Shown: positions 24,215-33,655, counted from the first letter of the stretch. The stretch is DNA of 51,849 nucleotides from Cyclobacteriaceae bacterium (GCA_016787625.1 JAEUUD010000002.1:1-51849), one strand, 5' to 3'. Numbers and translations: made by a program. The notes: generated from the letters alone by a model not told the origin.

Positions 24215-26542
24215 TCAATGGTTAATGTCCCAGGGTGTTTCGTCGATTTTGACAGAATCAGGATGAGTGAGTTTGGCACAATCCAGGGAAATATCCAGCC
24301 CTGATTTAGGAATCCTGAACTTACCCTTTTTAATGTGGGTGGCTGTGTCCTGATACGCCTTCGTCATGAATTTATCCCAGATGGGCCTTGCCGTTCTTGT
24401 TCCTTGACCAAAAACCCAGGATGGGAAGTGGATTGCACGTTCATCACCACCAACCCAAACACCTGTAACGAGATCGTGAGTAACGCCAACATACCAACCA
24501 TCAGAGGCATTATTGGTTGTGCCGGTCTTTCCTCCAATTTCGTTGTCGATCTTCAGTTCCCTGCTGAGCCCCTGTGAAGTTCCGCCGGATTCCTCTGTAG
24601 CCCCCATGAGCATGTAAATCATCTTGTAGGCCGTTTGGTCGTTGATGGCTTGTCTGGTCTTGGGAACAAAATTCTCAATCACGTTGCCATTTTTGTCTTC
24701 AATCCTGGTGATGTAAAATGGACGGGTGTGAATGCCATTGTTAACGAAAGTGCTGTAGGCACCGACCATCTCATACAACGAGACATCACTTACGCCCAGG
24801 CAGAGTGAAGGAACAGCATCCAGTTTGCTTTCAATACCAACCCGATGAGCGTACTCTACAACATTCTCTTCACCCAGGGCTTTCATCATTTGTGCTGTAA
24901 TGGAATTGACCGATCTGGCCATCGCCTGGCGAATGGTCATCTTTTCTCCACTGCCACGGGTGCCATCAAAATTGGGTGGATACCAGACGGTACCCGATAC
25001 CTGAAAGCTCGGAGAAATGTCTTCCAACACATAACAAGGAGAATACCCTGATTCCATGGCGAGCCCGTAGACAAATGGTTTGAAAGTTGACCCCGGTTGA
25101 CGTGTACCCTGTTTCACATGGTCATACTTGAAATACTTGTAGTTGAATCCACCTACCCATGCCTTGATATGCCCGGTGGTAGGATCCATAGACATCAAGC
25201 CCGATTGAAGAAATCGCTTGTAATATGCCAGGCTGTCCATCGAACTGAAAATAGTGTCACGCTCACCATTCCAGGAAAAAATGGTCATCGGTTTCTTCAG
25301 GTTCAGCATAATCCTTACCGAATCAGACTTCTCGCCATAACGCGCAACAAGGTTCTTGTAAGCATCAGATTGCTTGATGCGAAGCCTTAGGAAGCCGGGG
25401 ATTTCCTGACGATCGTCATCGACCCACGGATTCTTTCCCTCCCACTGTTTGATGAATTCACCCTGCAGGTACTTCATGTGTTCCTGCATCGATTCTTCGG
25501 CGTACTTCTGAAGGCGGCTGTCGATGGTGGTATAGATTTTCAGGCCTGAGTTCCAGAGATCGATACCTCGTTCGGCACAGAATTGCATGAGATAAGCGCT
25601 GATGACGGTACGGAAGTAAGTTGCTAATCCTTCATTTTGATTCTGAATTTTGAATTTCAGACCCAGGTCGATGGCGGTAATAGAGTCGTACTTCTCCCGG
25701 TCGGTAAGCACATACTTGCTTCGGTAAATCTTGTTCAGTACTTCGTTTCTCTTCTTCAGGGCATTGTCAGGGTGAAGAACAGGATTGTAGAAGGTTGGAT
25801 TTTGGAGCATCCCAACAAGCAGGGCAGATTCCTGAAGGTTGAGGCTGTCAGGGGATTTGCCGAAGTATGTTTCTGTTGCCACTTTGATGCCGTAGGAATT
25901 GCTGCTGAATTCGGCTGTATTGAGGTAAAGGGCTATTATTTCTTCTTTCGTGAAGGTGCGTTCAAGGTCAACGGCGATGATCCACTCTTTTGTTTTCTGG
26001 ACAATCCTTCTGGGATATCGGCCAAGCTTGGCGATAAGACCGTCAAGACCCCGGTCGCGATTTCTGGTGTAGAGGTTTTTTGCCAGCTGTTGTGTGATCG
26101 TACTGCCGCCGCCAGAGGGTTGTAGTGTGAGCAGGCCGAATGCAACACGGAGGTACGCAGGAAAATCAAGGCCTGAATGCGCATAGAATCGGTGGTCTTC
26201 CGAAAGAACGAGCGTATTGACAAGATCAGGTGAGAGTTCATCAAAGCGTACCTGGCTTCGGTTGTAACGAAAGTATCTCCCCAGCGAAACGCCATCAGCA
26301 GAGATGAGTTCTGAAGAGAGGTCGTTTTCTGGATTCTCTACTTCGGCCAAACTGGGCATGCCCCCAAACAAACCAAACAGGTCGATGCTCACTGTATAAA
26401 CATAAAGTGGCAGTCCGAGCATGGCGCAGAGAAAAAGAATCCAGGTGTATCGAACAGCCTTACCGAACCAGGGGCGTTTGATATTGAGCAGTTTCGAGAT
26501 GCTATTTTTTATAGTATCGATCAAAGAAACTGAGGTACTCAT
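24215..26542 (-). CDS. Class A penicillin-binding protein (PBP1A-like)
   Basis: 775 residues from the ATG at 26540-26542, which overlaps the sprE 3' end by 41 bases; a TTG further upstream is rejected. One membrane helix (about 32-52) anchors the protein. The glycosyltransferase domain shows LSEDHRFYAHSGLDFPAYL (catalytic E), GGSTITQQLAKNLYTR and KEEIIALYLNTAEF. The transpeptidase has STFK (in RQPGSTFKPFVYGLA), SVN (MARSVNSIT) and KTG (GGKTGTTNNASDGWYVG), all intact. It polymerises and cross-links peptidoglycan. Co-transcription with the gliding/type IX lipoprotein gene sprE is notable, since the secretion ring must cross the wall. Confidence 0.95.
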   Translation of the reverse strand: MSTSVSLIDTIKNSISKLLNIKRPWFGKAVRYTWILFLCAMLGLPLYVYTVSIDLFGLFGGMPSLAEVENPENDLSSELISADGVSLGRYFRYNRSQVRFDELSPDLVNTLVLSEDHRFYAHSGLDFPAYLRVAFGLLTLQPSGGGSTITQQLAKNLYTRNRDRGLDGLIAKLGRYPRRIVQKTKEWIIAVDLERTFTKEEIIALYLNTAEFSSNSYGIKVATETYFGKSPDSLNLQESALLVGMLQNPTFYNPVLHPDNALKKRNEVLNKIYRSKYVLTDREKYDSITAIDLGLKFKIQNQNEGLATYFRTVISAYLMQFCAERGIDLWNSGLKIYTTIDSRLQKYAEESMQEHMKYLQGEFIKQWEGKNPWVDDDRQEIPGFLRLRIKQSDAYKNLVARYGEKSDSVRIMLNLKKPMTIFSWNGERDTIFSSMDSLAYYKRFLQSGLMSMDPTTGHIKAWVGGFNYKYFKYDHVKQGTRQPGSTFKPFVYGLAMESGYSPCYVLEDISPSFQVSGTVWYPPNFDGTRGSGEKMTIRQAMARSVNSITAQMMKALGEENVVEYAHRVGIESKLDAVPSLCLGVSDVSLYEMVGAYSTFVNNGIHTRPFYITRIEDKNGNVIENFVPKTRQAINDQTAYKMIYMLMGATEESGGTSQGLSRELKIDNEIGGKTGTTNNASDGWYVGVTHDLVTGVWVGGDERAIHFPSWVFGQGTRTARPIWDKFMTKAYQDTATHIKKGKFRIPKSGLDISLDCAKLTHPDSVKIDETPWDINH

Positions 26543-29069
26543 CGAGGGCTTTGTTGCGGTAGAAGATATTGAAATTATCCTTGGTGATGACAAAGTTATG
26601 GAAATTTAGCGTTGAAAAGGGCTTTTGAGACGCTAAGTGGGTTTCAAATTGCTTCAGATAGGTGATGGCATCTTCCTTGCCTGGGAGGTCGCCAACAAAA
26701 GTCATGGCAAACTCATCATTGAAGATAAGATTGGTCGCCTCCAGCTTTTGAGCCTTGAAGAATTGACCATTCAATCGAGCCAATGCCTGAGAGATGTCAT
26801 TGCTTGCCCTGTCTTGAATGCGGTGCACGACAACAAAGTAGTGTGGTTCCTCGAAAGATGCCACGAAACGAATCCCTCTGGCTCTCTCAGTTTTTGCAAT
26901 GAAATCCCTTGAGCTGGCCAACAGCTTTTCGGCATAAGCATGAAGTTTGCTTTCAGGATATTTCTTCATGAATTCTCCGAGTTCATACTGGTAGCGTGTC
27001 ACATCTTCGGTTTTTCCTGTGATGAGTATCTGGAGCAACTCAAGTTGCGGTGTGAACTGCGTCTCGCCGATAGCTAACGCCTGCTTGAGTTGTTCCTGGG
27101 TTCCCCTCAGGTTGTTTTGCTGAAAGCTGGCATAGGCATTTCGGTAGATCATTTTCTGCTTCTCCTGGGCGACATTGGTTTCCTTCAGGTAGTCCGGATT
27201 GAGGAGTATTCGGGTGAAAGTGGATGTCGGAAACTCTACCTTGAGTTGATTGGCCAGCACGTCAGCCTTTGGATCTTTCTTTTCCTTGTGGATGAGGTAT
27301 AATTTGTACAACACCTCGGGCTTGTACTCCGATTGAGGAAACCTGGTGATAAGGGTTTCATAAGTACTCTCTGCATTGTCCTTCTCCTCCAGTTGAAAGT
27401 AGTAAAGGTCACCAAGCTTGAAATATGCTTCCTCAATTTTGCCCTGCGCCTTCATTCGATCTTCTTCTGTCCGTGGAAGTGACGTATAGAGTTCTTTGAA
27501 TGCTGCTTCAGCTGGATTGGCCGGGGGGCCTGATTCGGCAACAGCACCTGCCGCCGGTGCATCAGAAGAAGCTGCTACAGCGGGACCGGTAGAGGCATTG
27601 GCCGACTTGGTTGATCTTCTCCAGTTATCTTCAAGAGCGATGTTACCCCATATTCTCGCAAACTCACTTTGACCTGTTGACACAGCAGAAAGGTTTCCAA
27701 AATACCAGTCTGTCGTGCTGGTGGATTCTGTCTGAAAGAAAGAACTGCTTTGGGAGTCGGAATCTGATGTGACACGCTTCTTCTTTTTCTTCTTGCCATC
27801 ATCTTTCGGCACACGGCTGGCAAATACCGAGTCAACCATTTTCCTGACGACGGATGAATCGAGAAGTGCCATAGCCAGCAAACTGTCTTGCAATTGAATG
27901 GTTTCCGTATAGGTGACAAACTCACCAAGTACCTTCTGGCGCTTGCTAATGGCCTCATAGCCGGCAATATCCTTGGGCAGTGCTCCAATGGCACTGTCAT
28001 AGTATGCTTTTGCGAGGGAAAACCTTCGAAGAGAATCAAAATACAATGCACCTATTTGCAAGAAGGCGTTACCTTGAATCCGGCGGTTTTTTCCTGAATG
28101 AGCAGAGCGCTTGTATTCCTCAATGGCTGTTTCAAGGTGACCCTGTTTCCTTTCAAATTCTCCCAGCTCGTAATAGATCTTGTCCTTGAACTCTTCATTC
28201 TTGGTGTCAGCCAGTAGTTTCTCAAATTGTTTTCTGATGACGCGCAGGTTCTTTTTGTTATCAAGCTTGGCAACCTGAGCCATGTTGAGTCGAGCATAAA
28301 AGTCAATCTCGTATTCCGGGTTGGTGGCGAGACATTTCCTGTAATAGCTGTACGCTTCCGAGTTGAAGCCAAGCTGTTGATAAACCTGGCCGATGATAAA
28401 GTAGATTCTGCCTTTTCGATCACGAGCCTTGAGCAGCGTATCTGCATTGGCCAGGTTCCTGACCATGTTGTCATAGTCGTTGAGCTGCTGGTAGAAGTAT
28501 GCCTTCTCCATATAAAGATCCTTGGCGTTCTCGCGGGTGAGCTTTTCTTTTTCAAGAAAATGAAACGCCTCTTCTGCACGAATAAAATCACCCTGCTCTA
28601 TGAAAGTTCGTGTTAGATAAATGATGGCTTTGTGTCGAAGATCAGGATCTGTCCCTTTGGTGTTTACATACTTGAATGTCTGAATGGCATTCTGATAGTC
28701 ACAGCTGTAAAGCCTTGCAAGTCCAACCAGCAAATAGTCATCGTCCAGCCAGCGGCTGTTGGGATGCCGTTGAATGGAGATGCTGGCCATCTTGATTACT
28801 TCTTCTGTGTCCTTCTTGTAGCTTGAAGCGAGTGTGGTGTCAAGTTTTGGAAAGAGTCGGAGGATTTCGTTGGGATCGTCGTCAAGACTTTTGGCAATGG
28901 TGTTCTGGATTTCTGCGATCTTTTCTTTCGCATAGAAGTACCCATTGTAATGGGCCGTTGTGTTATGATAGATGTCGCTGGTAAATGTATTCTGGTTAGG
29001 AGAGCATTGCCAGAACAGGCCAAATAGCACCACCAGGAATCCCAATACGATCCGTCCTAAAGGCCTCAT
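26502..29069 (-). CDS. sprE: SprE/PorW-type TPR lipoprotein of the type IX secretion system
   Basis: 855 residues. The signal MRPLGRIVLGFLVVLFGLFW leads to a lipid-attachment cysteine at 22 (QCSPN). The start of the mature part, FTSDIYHNTTAHYNGYFYAK, is the conserved opening of SprE/PorW. TPR-like helical repeats run to about 400 and again from 550 to 720. A lysine-rich and Ser/Ala-rich disordered linker lies between (DDGKKKKKKRVTSDSDSQSS, about 440-460), with the conserved WYFGNLSAVSTGQSEFARIWG nearby in residues about 470-490. SprE is an outer-membrane lipoprotein needed for gliding and type IX secretion, where it links the inner motor to the translocon. It heads the minus-strand operon and is divergent from the M23 gene. 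Confidence 0.93.
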   Translation of the reverse strand: MRPLGRIVLGFLVVLFGLFWQCSPNQNTFTSDIYHNTTAHYNGYFYAKEKIAEIQNTIAKSLDDDPNEILRLFPKLDTTLASSYKKDTEEVIKMASISIQRHPNSRWLDDDYLLVGLARLYSCDYQNAIQTFKYVNTKGTDPDLRHKAIIYLTRTFIEQGDFIRAEEAFHFLEKEKLTRENAKDLYMEKAYFYQQLNDYDNMVRNLANADTLLKARDRKGRIYFIIGQVYQQLGFNSEAYSYYRKCLATNPEYEIDFYARLNMAQVAKLDNKKNLRVIRKQFEKLLADTKNEEFKDKIYYELGEFERKQGHLETAIEEYKRSAHSGKNRRIQGNAFLQIGALYFDSLRRFSLAKAYYDSAIGALPKDIAGYEAISKRQKVLGEFVTYTETIQLQDSLLAMALLDSSVVRKMVDSVFASRVPKDDGKKKKKKRVTSDSDSQSSSFFQTESTSTTDWYFGNLSAVSTGQSEFARIWGNIALEDNWRRSTKSANASTGPAVAASSDAPAAGAVAESGPPANPAEAAFKELYTSLPRTEEDRMKAQGKIEEAYFKLGDLYYFQLEEKDNAESTYETLITRFPQSEYKPEVLYKLYLIHKEKKDPKADVLANQLKVEFPTSTFTRILLNPDYLKETNVAQEKQKMIYRNAYASFQQNNLRGTQEQLKQALAIGETQFTPQLELLQILITGKTEDVTRYQYELGEFMKKYPESKLHAYAEKLLASSRDFIAKTERARGIRFVASFEEPHYFVVVHRIQDRASNDISQALARLNGQFFKAQKLEATNLIFNDEFAMTFVGDLPGKEDAITYLKQFETHLASQKPFSTLNFHNFVITKDNFNIFYRNKALDEYLSFFDRYYKK

Positions 29070-29156
29070 CCAATTGTTTGATTTACTAACGTAAAAAACA
29101 GGTTTTCAATATTATAATCGATGAGAATATCTAATTTTGGACCAATTTAAGGACAA

Positions 29157-30023
29157 TTGAAGCCCAAAAAAACCATATCGGAGCGCATAACGACCAAGTA
29201 TCAACTGGTCATCCGAAAGGAAGAGAACCTGGAGGAGAAATCCACCTTTGGATTTACCTATGCGAAGGTGTTGGTTATTCTGTCCATAACCTTCATGGTC
29301 ATCTTTGCCGGTAGCCTATACCTTTCACAGACCTTGCTTGCCCGGTGGTTTGATCCGCGATATGCGCAACGGGAAACGGACAAGAAGCTATACCAGCTAT
29401 GGCAGCGCGTTGATTCACTGGCGATAGAAGAAGAACACAAAGATGAGTTTATCAAGAACTTCAAGCGTGTCTTGAATGGAGATACGACCAATAGTTTTGT
29501 TGATGCACCTACGGCGCTTAAGGAACAAACAAAACCTATTAAACCTGTGAGTACAGCAAAACTTGCTGCGAGCGATTCACTCTTTCGAAAAGACTTTGAG
29601 CAAACCGAAATGTCGTTGATCTCATTGACCAGCAGTAAATACAATGAATTGAGTGAGACGTTTTTCTTTACACCCATTACGGGTTTTATTTCCGATCACT
29701 ATGACGTGAAGAAAGCACACTACGGTGTTGATATTGTTGCCAAGACAAGTGAACCGGTAAAGTGCATCGCTGATGGCACAGTCGTGATGTCGTCCTGGAC
29801 ACAGGATGCAGGCTATGTCATTTCCATTCAGCACCGCGGCAACCTGATTTCCATCTACAAGCACAATGCGGAACTATTGAAAAAAGTTGGTAGTTTTGTC
29901 AACGCAGGAGAGATCATTTCTATTGTTGGCAACAGTGGTGAAATGACGAACGGACCCCATCTTCATTTTGAATTGTGGTACAACGGCAATTCACTTAACC
30001 CGGAAGAATTTGTTACATTTTAA
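29157..30023 (+). CDS. Membrane-anchored M23 (LytM) peptidoglycan endopeptidase
   Basis: 288 residues; TTG start with AAGGA shortly upstream, chosen because MKPKKTISERITTKYQLVIR is the usual opening of Bacteroidota homologues and no ATG precedes the membrane helix (37-60). After a coiled-coil stretch (70-105) and a linker, the LytM domain (about 173-286) keeps all zinc ligands: H188 and D192 in AHYGVDIVAK, H268 and H270 in GPHLHFELW. It should cleave peptide cross-links in peptidoglycan. The bactofilin gene follows after 11 bases; M23-bactofilin pairs are widespread and act together in cell-shape control. A TAATTTTG box at 29132-29139 may be its -7 element. Confidence 0.92.
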   Translation: MKPKKTISERITTKYQLVIRKEENLEEKSTFGFTYAKVLVILSITFMVIFAGSLYLSQTLLARWFDPRYAQRETDKKLYQLWQRVDSLAIEEEHKDEFIKNFKRVLNGDTTNSFVDAPTALKEQTKPIKPVSTAKLAASDSLFRKDFEQTEMSLISLTSSKYNELSETFFFTPITGFISDHYDVKKAHYGVDIVAKTSEPVKCIADGTVVMSSWTQDAGYVISIQHRGNLISIYKHNAELLKKVGSFVNAGEIISIVGNSGEMTNGPHLHFELWYNGNSLNPEEFVTF

Positions 30024-30034
30024 ATCGTACTGAA

Positions 30035-30463
30035 ATGTTCACAACGAAGGAAGAAAAGAAGGCTGCAGATGAGATCACCAATTCAAGCAACGTGATTGGT
30101 AAAGGCACGGTGCTTGAAGGAAACATTGAGACCGCAGGAAACATCCGAATAGAAGGTCGCATCATCGGTAACATTCGTTCAAAATCAAAGATCGCACTGG
30201 GTAATTCATGCCATGTGGATGGGAATATCAGTGCGCAGAATGCTGATATCGAAGGAACGGTAAAGGGCCGTGTCGAAATTTCTGATATGCTTGTCCTCAA
30301 GACCACAGCGACAGTGCATGGTGATATTTCGACAGGCAAGCTTGTGGTTGAACCCGGTGCGGTATTCAACGGAAGTTGTAAAATGGGCGCTGCTGTAAAG
30401 GATATCAAATCTGCGGAGAATGGAGCAACGGCCAACGCCTTCAGGTCGGAAGCCGCAGTCTAA
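30035..30463 (+). CDS. Bactofilin
   Basis: 142 residues. The central bactofilin domain (about 18-115) is a right-handed beta-helix visible as repeated G-x-I/V steps: VIGKGTVLEGNIETAGNIRI, EGRIIGNIRSKSKIALG, HVDGNISAQNADIEGTVKGR and VHGDISTGKLVVEPGAVF. Flanking ends are short and disordered. Bactofilins polymerise into membrane-associated filaments and scaffold cell-wall enzymes. It follows the M23 peptidase gene and its last 44 bases overlap the start of atpZ in another frame, so translation of the ATP synthase genes is probably coupled to it. Confidence 0.94.
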   Translation: MFTTKEEKKAADEITNSSNVIGKGTVLEGNIETAGNIRIEGRIIGNIRSKSKIALGNSCHVDGNISAQNADIEGTVKGRVEISDMLVLKTTATVHGDISTGKLVVEPGAVFNGSCKMGAAVKDIKSAENGATANAFRSEAAV

Positions 30464-30647
30464 TAGCTACCTGCGCTTCGGAGGCTTTGCATTTCAACTG
30501 CTCGGAGGGATTGGCCTTGCGGGGTATCTTGGTTACCGCCTGGATCAATACCTCGGTATTGAATTCCCTGTTTTCCTGTTACTTTTTTCAATTGGCGTCC
30601 TCGCCGGAATGCTCTATCAAATGAACAGAAAGCTCAACGAGGAATAA
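30420..30647 (+). CDS. atpZ: AtpZ-like small membrane protein of the ATP synthase operon
   Basis: 75 residues, two membrane helices: FGGFAFQLLGGIGLAGYLGY and FPVFLLLFSIGVLAGMLYQM, linked by the short R-L-D segment (RLDQYLGIE) characteristic of AtpZ/AtpI-type proteins. The cytoplasmic N-terminus is basic and proline-rich. AtpZ proteins lie at the start of atp operons and have been linked to assembly or divalent-cation transport. It overlaps the bactofilin gene by 44 bases and its stop overlaps the next start (TAATG). Confidence 0.88.
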   Translation: MEQRPTPSGRKPQSNSYLRFGGFAFQLLGGIGLAGYLGYRLDQYLGIEFPVFLLLFSIGVLAGMLYQMNRKLNEE

Positions 30648-31042
30648 TGGTCAGGTTTGCCTTGTTGACGAGCATCCTGACCCTCATGCTTGCTGGTATT
30701 ATCGAGGTATTTGTTGCTTATGGTTATCAGCGACCGTCATTTGCCACGGAGATTATCGTCTTCCTGGCTGTCGTTCACATAGGATTGTACTTCCTTGTTT
30801 CCCGACAGATTGGCCAACGACCGGAAAACTTCATCATGATTTACCTGGGGACCACCGTCCTGCGCATTTTATTCTTCGGCGTATTTGTTTTCCTGCTTAT
30901 TTGGATGGACCCTGAAAATGGCTTCCCGAATGCGGTCCTATTCCTCGTTGCCTATGTCCTTTTTACTGCCCTCGAAGTAACAGTCCTGTTCATCAAAGTG
31001 AACGCTCAAAAACCCACAAACTTGGGTCAAAAAGGAGGTTAA
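30647..31042 (+). CDS. Four-helix membrane protein, AtpI-like position
   Basis: 131 residues with four membrane helices (about 4-24, 35-51, 63-86, 95-116). No enzymatic motif is visible. It sits between atpZ and atpB, where ATP synthase protein I (AtpI) is found in other operons, and its start overlaps the atpZ stop. AtpI-family proteins assist c-ring assembly; the sequence similarity is low, so this is a position-based call. Its 3' end carries an AAAGGAGG sequence (31031-31038) that is too far from any atpB start to be a normal ribosome site. Confidence 0.75.
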   Translation: MVRFALLTSILTLMLAGIIEVFVAYGYQRPSFATEIIVFLAVVHIGLYFLVSRQIGQRPENFIMIYLGTTVLRILFFGVFVFLLIWMDPENGFPNAVLFLVAYVLFTALEVTVLFIKVNAQKPTNLGQKGG

Positions 31043-31073
31043 ACATTTTTTTTTGGGCTATTAATGAATAGTT

Positions 31074-32138
31074 TTGCGGTCGATTATCCGACCCGTGAAG
31101 ATCCTTCCTAAAACCTCATTTTCGACCTCAAAACTGGCGCTTTTTGCCCTGATTGGAGGTCTGTTTTTTTCTGGTTTTTCGCCTGCTTTTGGTCACGAGG
31201 CAGAGGAAGAGACTCATGCCAAACCCAGTGTCAGCGAGGTGATCATTGAACACGTCATGGACAACCATGTGTGGCATTTCTTTGATGGTCATTACGGCAC
31301 ACTTTACCTGCCGGTCATTGTATACACTCCGGAGCGCGGACTTGACATGTTCTCATCGCATCATTTCTATGACGAGCACCACAACCGGGTGACCTATAAC
31401 GGATATCGGCTGGACCACAACCAGATTTACCTCGGAGAAAAAGCTGTCCTCGACTTTTCGATCACGAAGAATGTGATGATGCTCTTTATCAATGCGGCCA
31501 TACTTTTGATCGTCATGATTTCGGTTGCCAAAGCATACCGAAGAAATAGCGGAAAAGCACCACGTGGTCTGCAGTCGTTCATTGAGCCGATTGTACTTTT
31601 TGTAAAGGATGAAATTGTAAAGCCAAACATTGGCCCGAAGTATCAGCGCTACCTTCCTTACCTGCTCACCTTGTTCTTCTTTGTCCTCTTCGGAAACCTT
31701 CTGGGGTTGTTACCTGGTTCTGGGAATTTGACGGGAAATATTGCCGTTACAATGACCTTAGCTGTGTTTACATTCATCATCACCAATGTCAGTGGCAACG
31801 GCAATTATTGGAAACATATCTTGTGGACACCCGGCGTACCCCTGCCATTGCGCATCATTATCTTACCCGTTGAGGTGATTGGCATTTTTACAAAGCCCTT
31901 CTCTTTGATGATTCGTTTGTTTGCTGCCATCACGGCGGGGCACATTGTATTGCTAAGCTTGTTGTCGTTGACGTTTATTTTTGAAAGTTGGATAGTGGGT
32001 ATTGGTTCTTCAATTTTTGTTTTGTTCATCAGCCTCATCGAGTTGTTGGTGGCGGGGATTCAGGCGTACGTGTTTACGTTGTTTACTTCGCTTTATATAG
32101 GAATGGCGGTGGAGGAACATCATGGGGATGGGCATTGA
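31074..32138 (+). CDS. atpB: F1Fo ATP synthase subunit a, with long His-rich periplasmic N-terminus
   Basis: 354 residues if the TTG at 31074 is used; a GTG at 31095 is an equally plausible start because TAGTTTTG (31069-31076), a -7 box match, overlaps the TTG. A signal peptide (to about FSPAFG, residue 40) precedes a roughly 95-residue extracytoplasmic region with 11 histidines, then the a-subunit helices. The essential arginine is in KPFSLMIRLFAAITAGH, and the final helix is LIELLVAGIQAYVFTLFTS. The tail has another His/Asp/Glu-rich segment (EEHHGDGH). Subunit a forms the proton half-channels against the c-ring. A 79-base gap with an 8-bp hairpin separates it from atpE. Confidence 0.95.
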   Translation: MRSIIRPVKILPKTSFSTSKLALFALIGGLFFSGFSPAFGHEAEEETHAKPSVSEVIIEHVMDNHVWHFFDGHYGTLYLPVIVYTPERGLDMFSSHHFYDEHHNRVTYNGYRLDHNQIYLGEKAVLDFSITKNVMMLFINAAILLIVMISVAKAYRRNSGKAPRGLQSFIEPIVLFVKDEIVKPNIGPKYQRYLPYLLTLFFFVLFGNLLGLLPGSGNLTGNIAVTMTLAVFTFIITNVSGNGNYWKHILWTPGVPLPLRIIILPVEVIGIFTKPFSLMIRLFAAITAGHIVLLSLLSLTFIFESWIVGIGSSIFVLFISLIELLVAGIQAYVFTLFTSLYIGMAVEEHHGDGH

Positions 32139-32144
32139 AAAATG

Positions 32145-32164
32145 AAGCACGGGTAACCGTGCTT
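32145..32164 (+). other. Intergenic hairpin between atpB and atpE
   Basis: AAGCACGG (32145-32152), loop GTAA, CCGTGCTT (32157-32164): perfect 8-bp stem capped by a GNRA-type tetraloop. There is no T run after it, so it is more likely an mRNA stability or processing element than a terminator. Confidence 0.65.
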
Positions 32165-32205
32165 AAAGATATTCCGGGATAAACCTGGATTTTTGGTTCA
32201 CTTAA

Positions 32206-32481
<276 letters not shown>

Positions 32482-32504
32482 TTGAAACAAAAGCATATCA
32501 AAAC

Positions 32505-32541
32505 GGAAACTTGCTCAAGGCGATGGGCCGGGCAGGTTTCC
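32505..32541 (+). other. Long-stem hairpin after atpE
   Basis: GGAAACTTGC (32505-32514) pairs with GCAGGTTTCC (32532-32541) over 10 bp with one T-G wobble; the loop is 17 bases. The next bases TTCTTTTG are T-rich, so it could be a partial terminator as well as a 3' stabiliser. Confidence 0.6.
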
Positions 32542-32558
32542 TTCTTTTGAACTGAACC

Positions 32559-32573
32559 GCGGCAAAATGCCGC
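32559..32573 (+). other. Short hairpin before atpF
   Basis: GCGGCA (32559-32564), loop AAA, TGCCGC (32568-32573): perfect 6-bp GC-rich stem 22 bases before the atpF ATG. It has no T tail and may slow ribosome access or mark a processing boundary. Confidence 0.5.
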
Positions 32574-32595
32574 ATGATCTATAAAATACAGCACT

Positions 32596-33090
32596 ATGGA
32601 ATTACTTACACCGGGCTCTGGCCTTATCTTCTGGCAGGTTGTCGTCTTTTTGGCGCTGTTTTTCCTGTTGTCAAAATTGGCGTGGAAACCGATTATTTCT
32701 TCCTTGAATGAACGCGAGGCTTCCATCCAGTCAGCCCTCGATTCGGCTGAGAAGGCGAAGACAGAAATGGCATCATTGAAGGCTGACAACGAAAAACTGT
32801 TCAAGGAAGCCAGGGAAGAGCGGGACAAAATCCTCCGTGAGGCACGCGACGCAGCCAACAGAATGCATGATGAGGCGCAGGTTGCCGCAAAGAAGAACGC
32901 CGATAAAATCATTGAGGATGCCAAAGCGGTGATCAATACCGAGAAGCAGGCAGCCCTTCGTGATGTGCGTTCTCTGGTAGCGAAGTTTTCACTTGAGGTG
33001 GCTGAAAAAGTGATTCGCAAGAACCTGACAAGCGACGCAGCACAACAGGATTTGGCTCAGGGATTTGTTAAGGACATTAAACTGAATTGA
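32596..33090 (+). CDS. atpF: F1Fo ATP synthase subunit b
   Basis: 164 residues. One N-terminal membrane helix (FWQVVVFLALFFLLSKLAW, about 11-29) ends in the KPI turn; the rest is a long charged coiled coil (SALDSAEKAKTEMASLKADN onward) that forms the peripheral stalk, ending in an SLEVAEKVIRKNL segment that meets subunit delta. Normal length. The gene begins after the hairpin region downstream of atpE and ends 4 bases before atpH. Confidence 0.96.
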   Translation: MELLTPGSGLIFWQVVVFLALFFLLSKLAWKPIISSLNEREASIQSALDSAEKAKTEMASLKADNEKLFKEAREERDKILREARDAANRMHDEAQVAAKKNADKIIEDAKAVINTEKQAALRDVRSLVAKFSLEVAEKVIRKNLTSDAAQQDLAQGFVKDIKLN

Positions 33091-33094
33091 AGCA

Positions 33095-33655
33095 ATGTCA
33101 GATTTGAGAGTTGCTTCGAGGTACGTAAAATCCCTGCTCGGCCTGGCTGTAGAGCAGGGGGTTGTTGAAGAGGTTCATAAAGACATGCTCCTTTTCACGA
33201 AGACTTGCCGCGAGAACCGGAACTTTACCATGATGCTCAGGAGCCCTGTCATCCGTCACGAGAACAAACAGGCCATCCTTCAAAAACTTTTTAAAGGAAA
33301 GGTTAATAAGCTGACGCTTGCCATCATTGACATTATCACAAAAAAGAACAGGGAACCGATTCTTCCAGCCATCGCGCTGGAATTTCATAATGCCTACAAT
33401 GTGTATAAGGGCATTGGCAAAGCGTATCTCAAAACAACCATACCGGCTGACAAGGAATTGATCAAGGTAATGGAGACCATTTCGAAGAAGCTCTCTGGTA
33501 AATCGAACGTCGAGTTGGAAACCAGTGTAGATGATTCTTTGATTGGAGGTTTCATTTTGAATGTTGGGGATCGACAAATCGATGCGTCGATCAAGAGTAA
33601 ATTGAAGGCATTGAGCCTGAAGTTTGACGAGAACTATTTTATTAAGAAGACATAG
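33095..33655 (+). CDS. atpH: F1Fo ATP synthase subunit delta
   Basis: 186 residues, the usual delta length. The N-terminal helical domain begins [20 protein letters not shown] and includes [19 protein letters not shown]; the C-terminal part has [20 protein letters not shown], the conserved G-G-x-x-x-x-x-G-D. Delta joins the top of F1 to subunit b. It is separated from atpA by 19 bases. Confidence 0.96.
   Translation: MSDLRVASRYVKSLLGLAVEQGVVEEVHKDMLLFTKTCRENRNFTMMLRSPVIRHENKQAILQKLFKGKVNKLTLAIIDIITKKNREPILPAIALEFHNAYNVYKGIGKAYLKTTIPADKELIKVMETISKKLSGKSNVELETSVDDSLIGGFILNVGDRQIDASIKSKLKALSLKFDENYFIKKT

Noticed and set aside
25637..26125. 162-codon open frame antisense to the penicillin-binding protein gene
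   Set aside because: The opposite strand encodes intact glycosyltransferase motifs; this frame is only a shadow.
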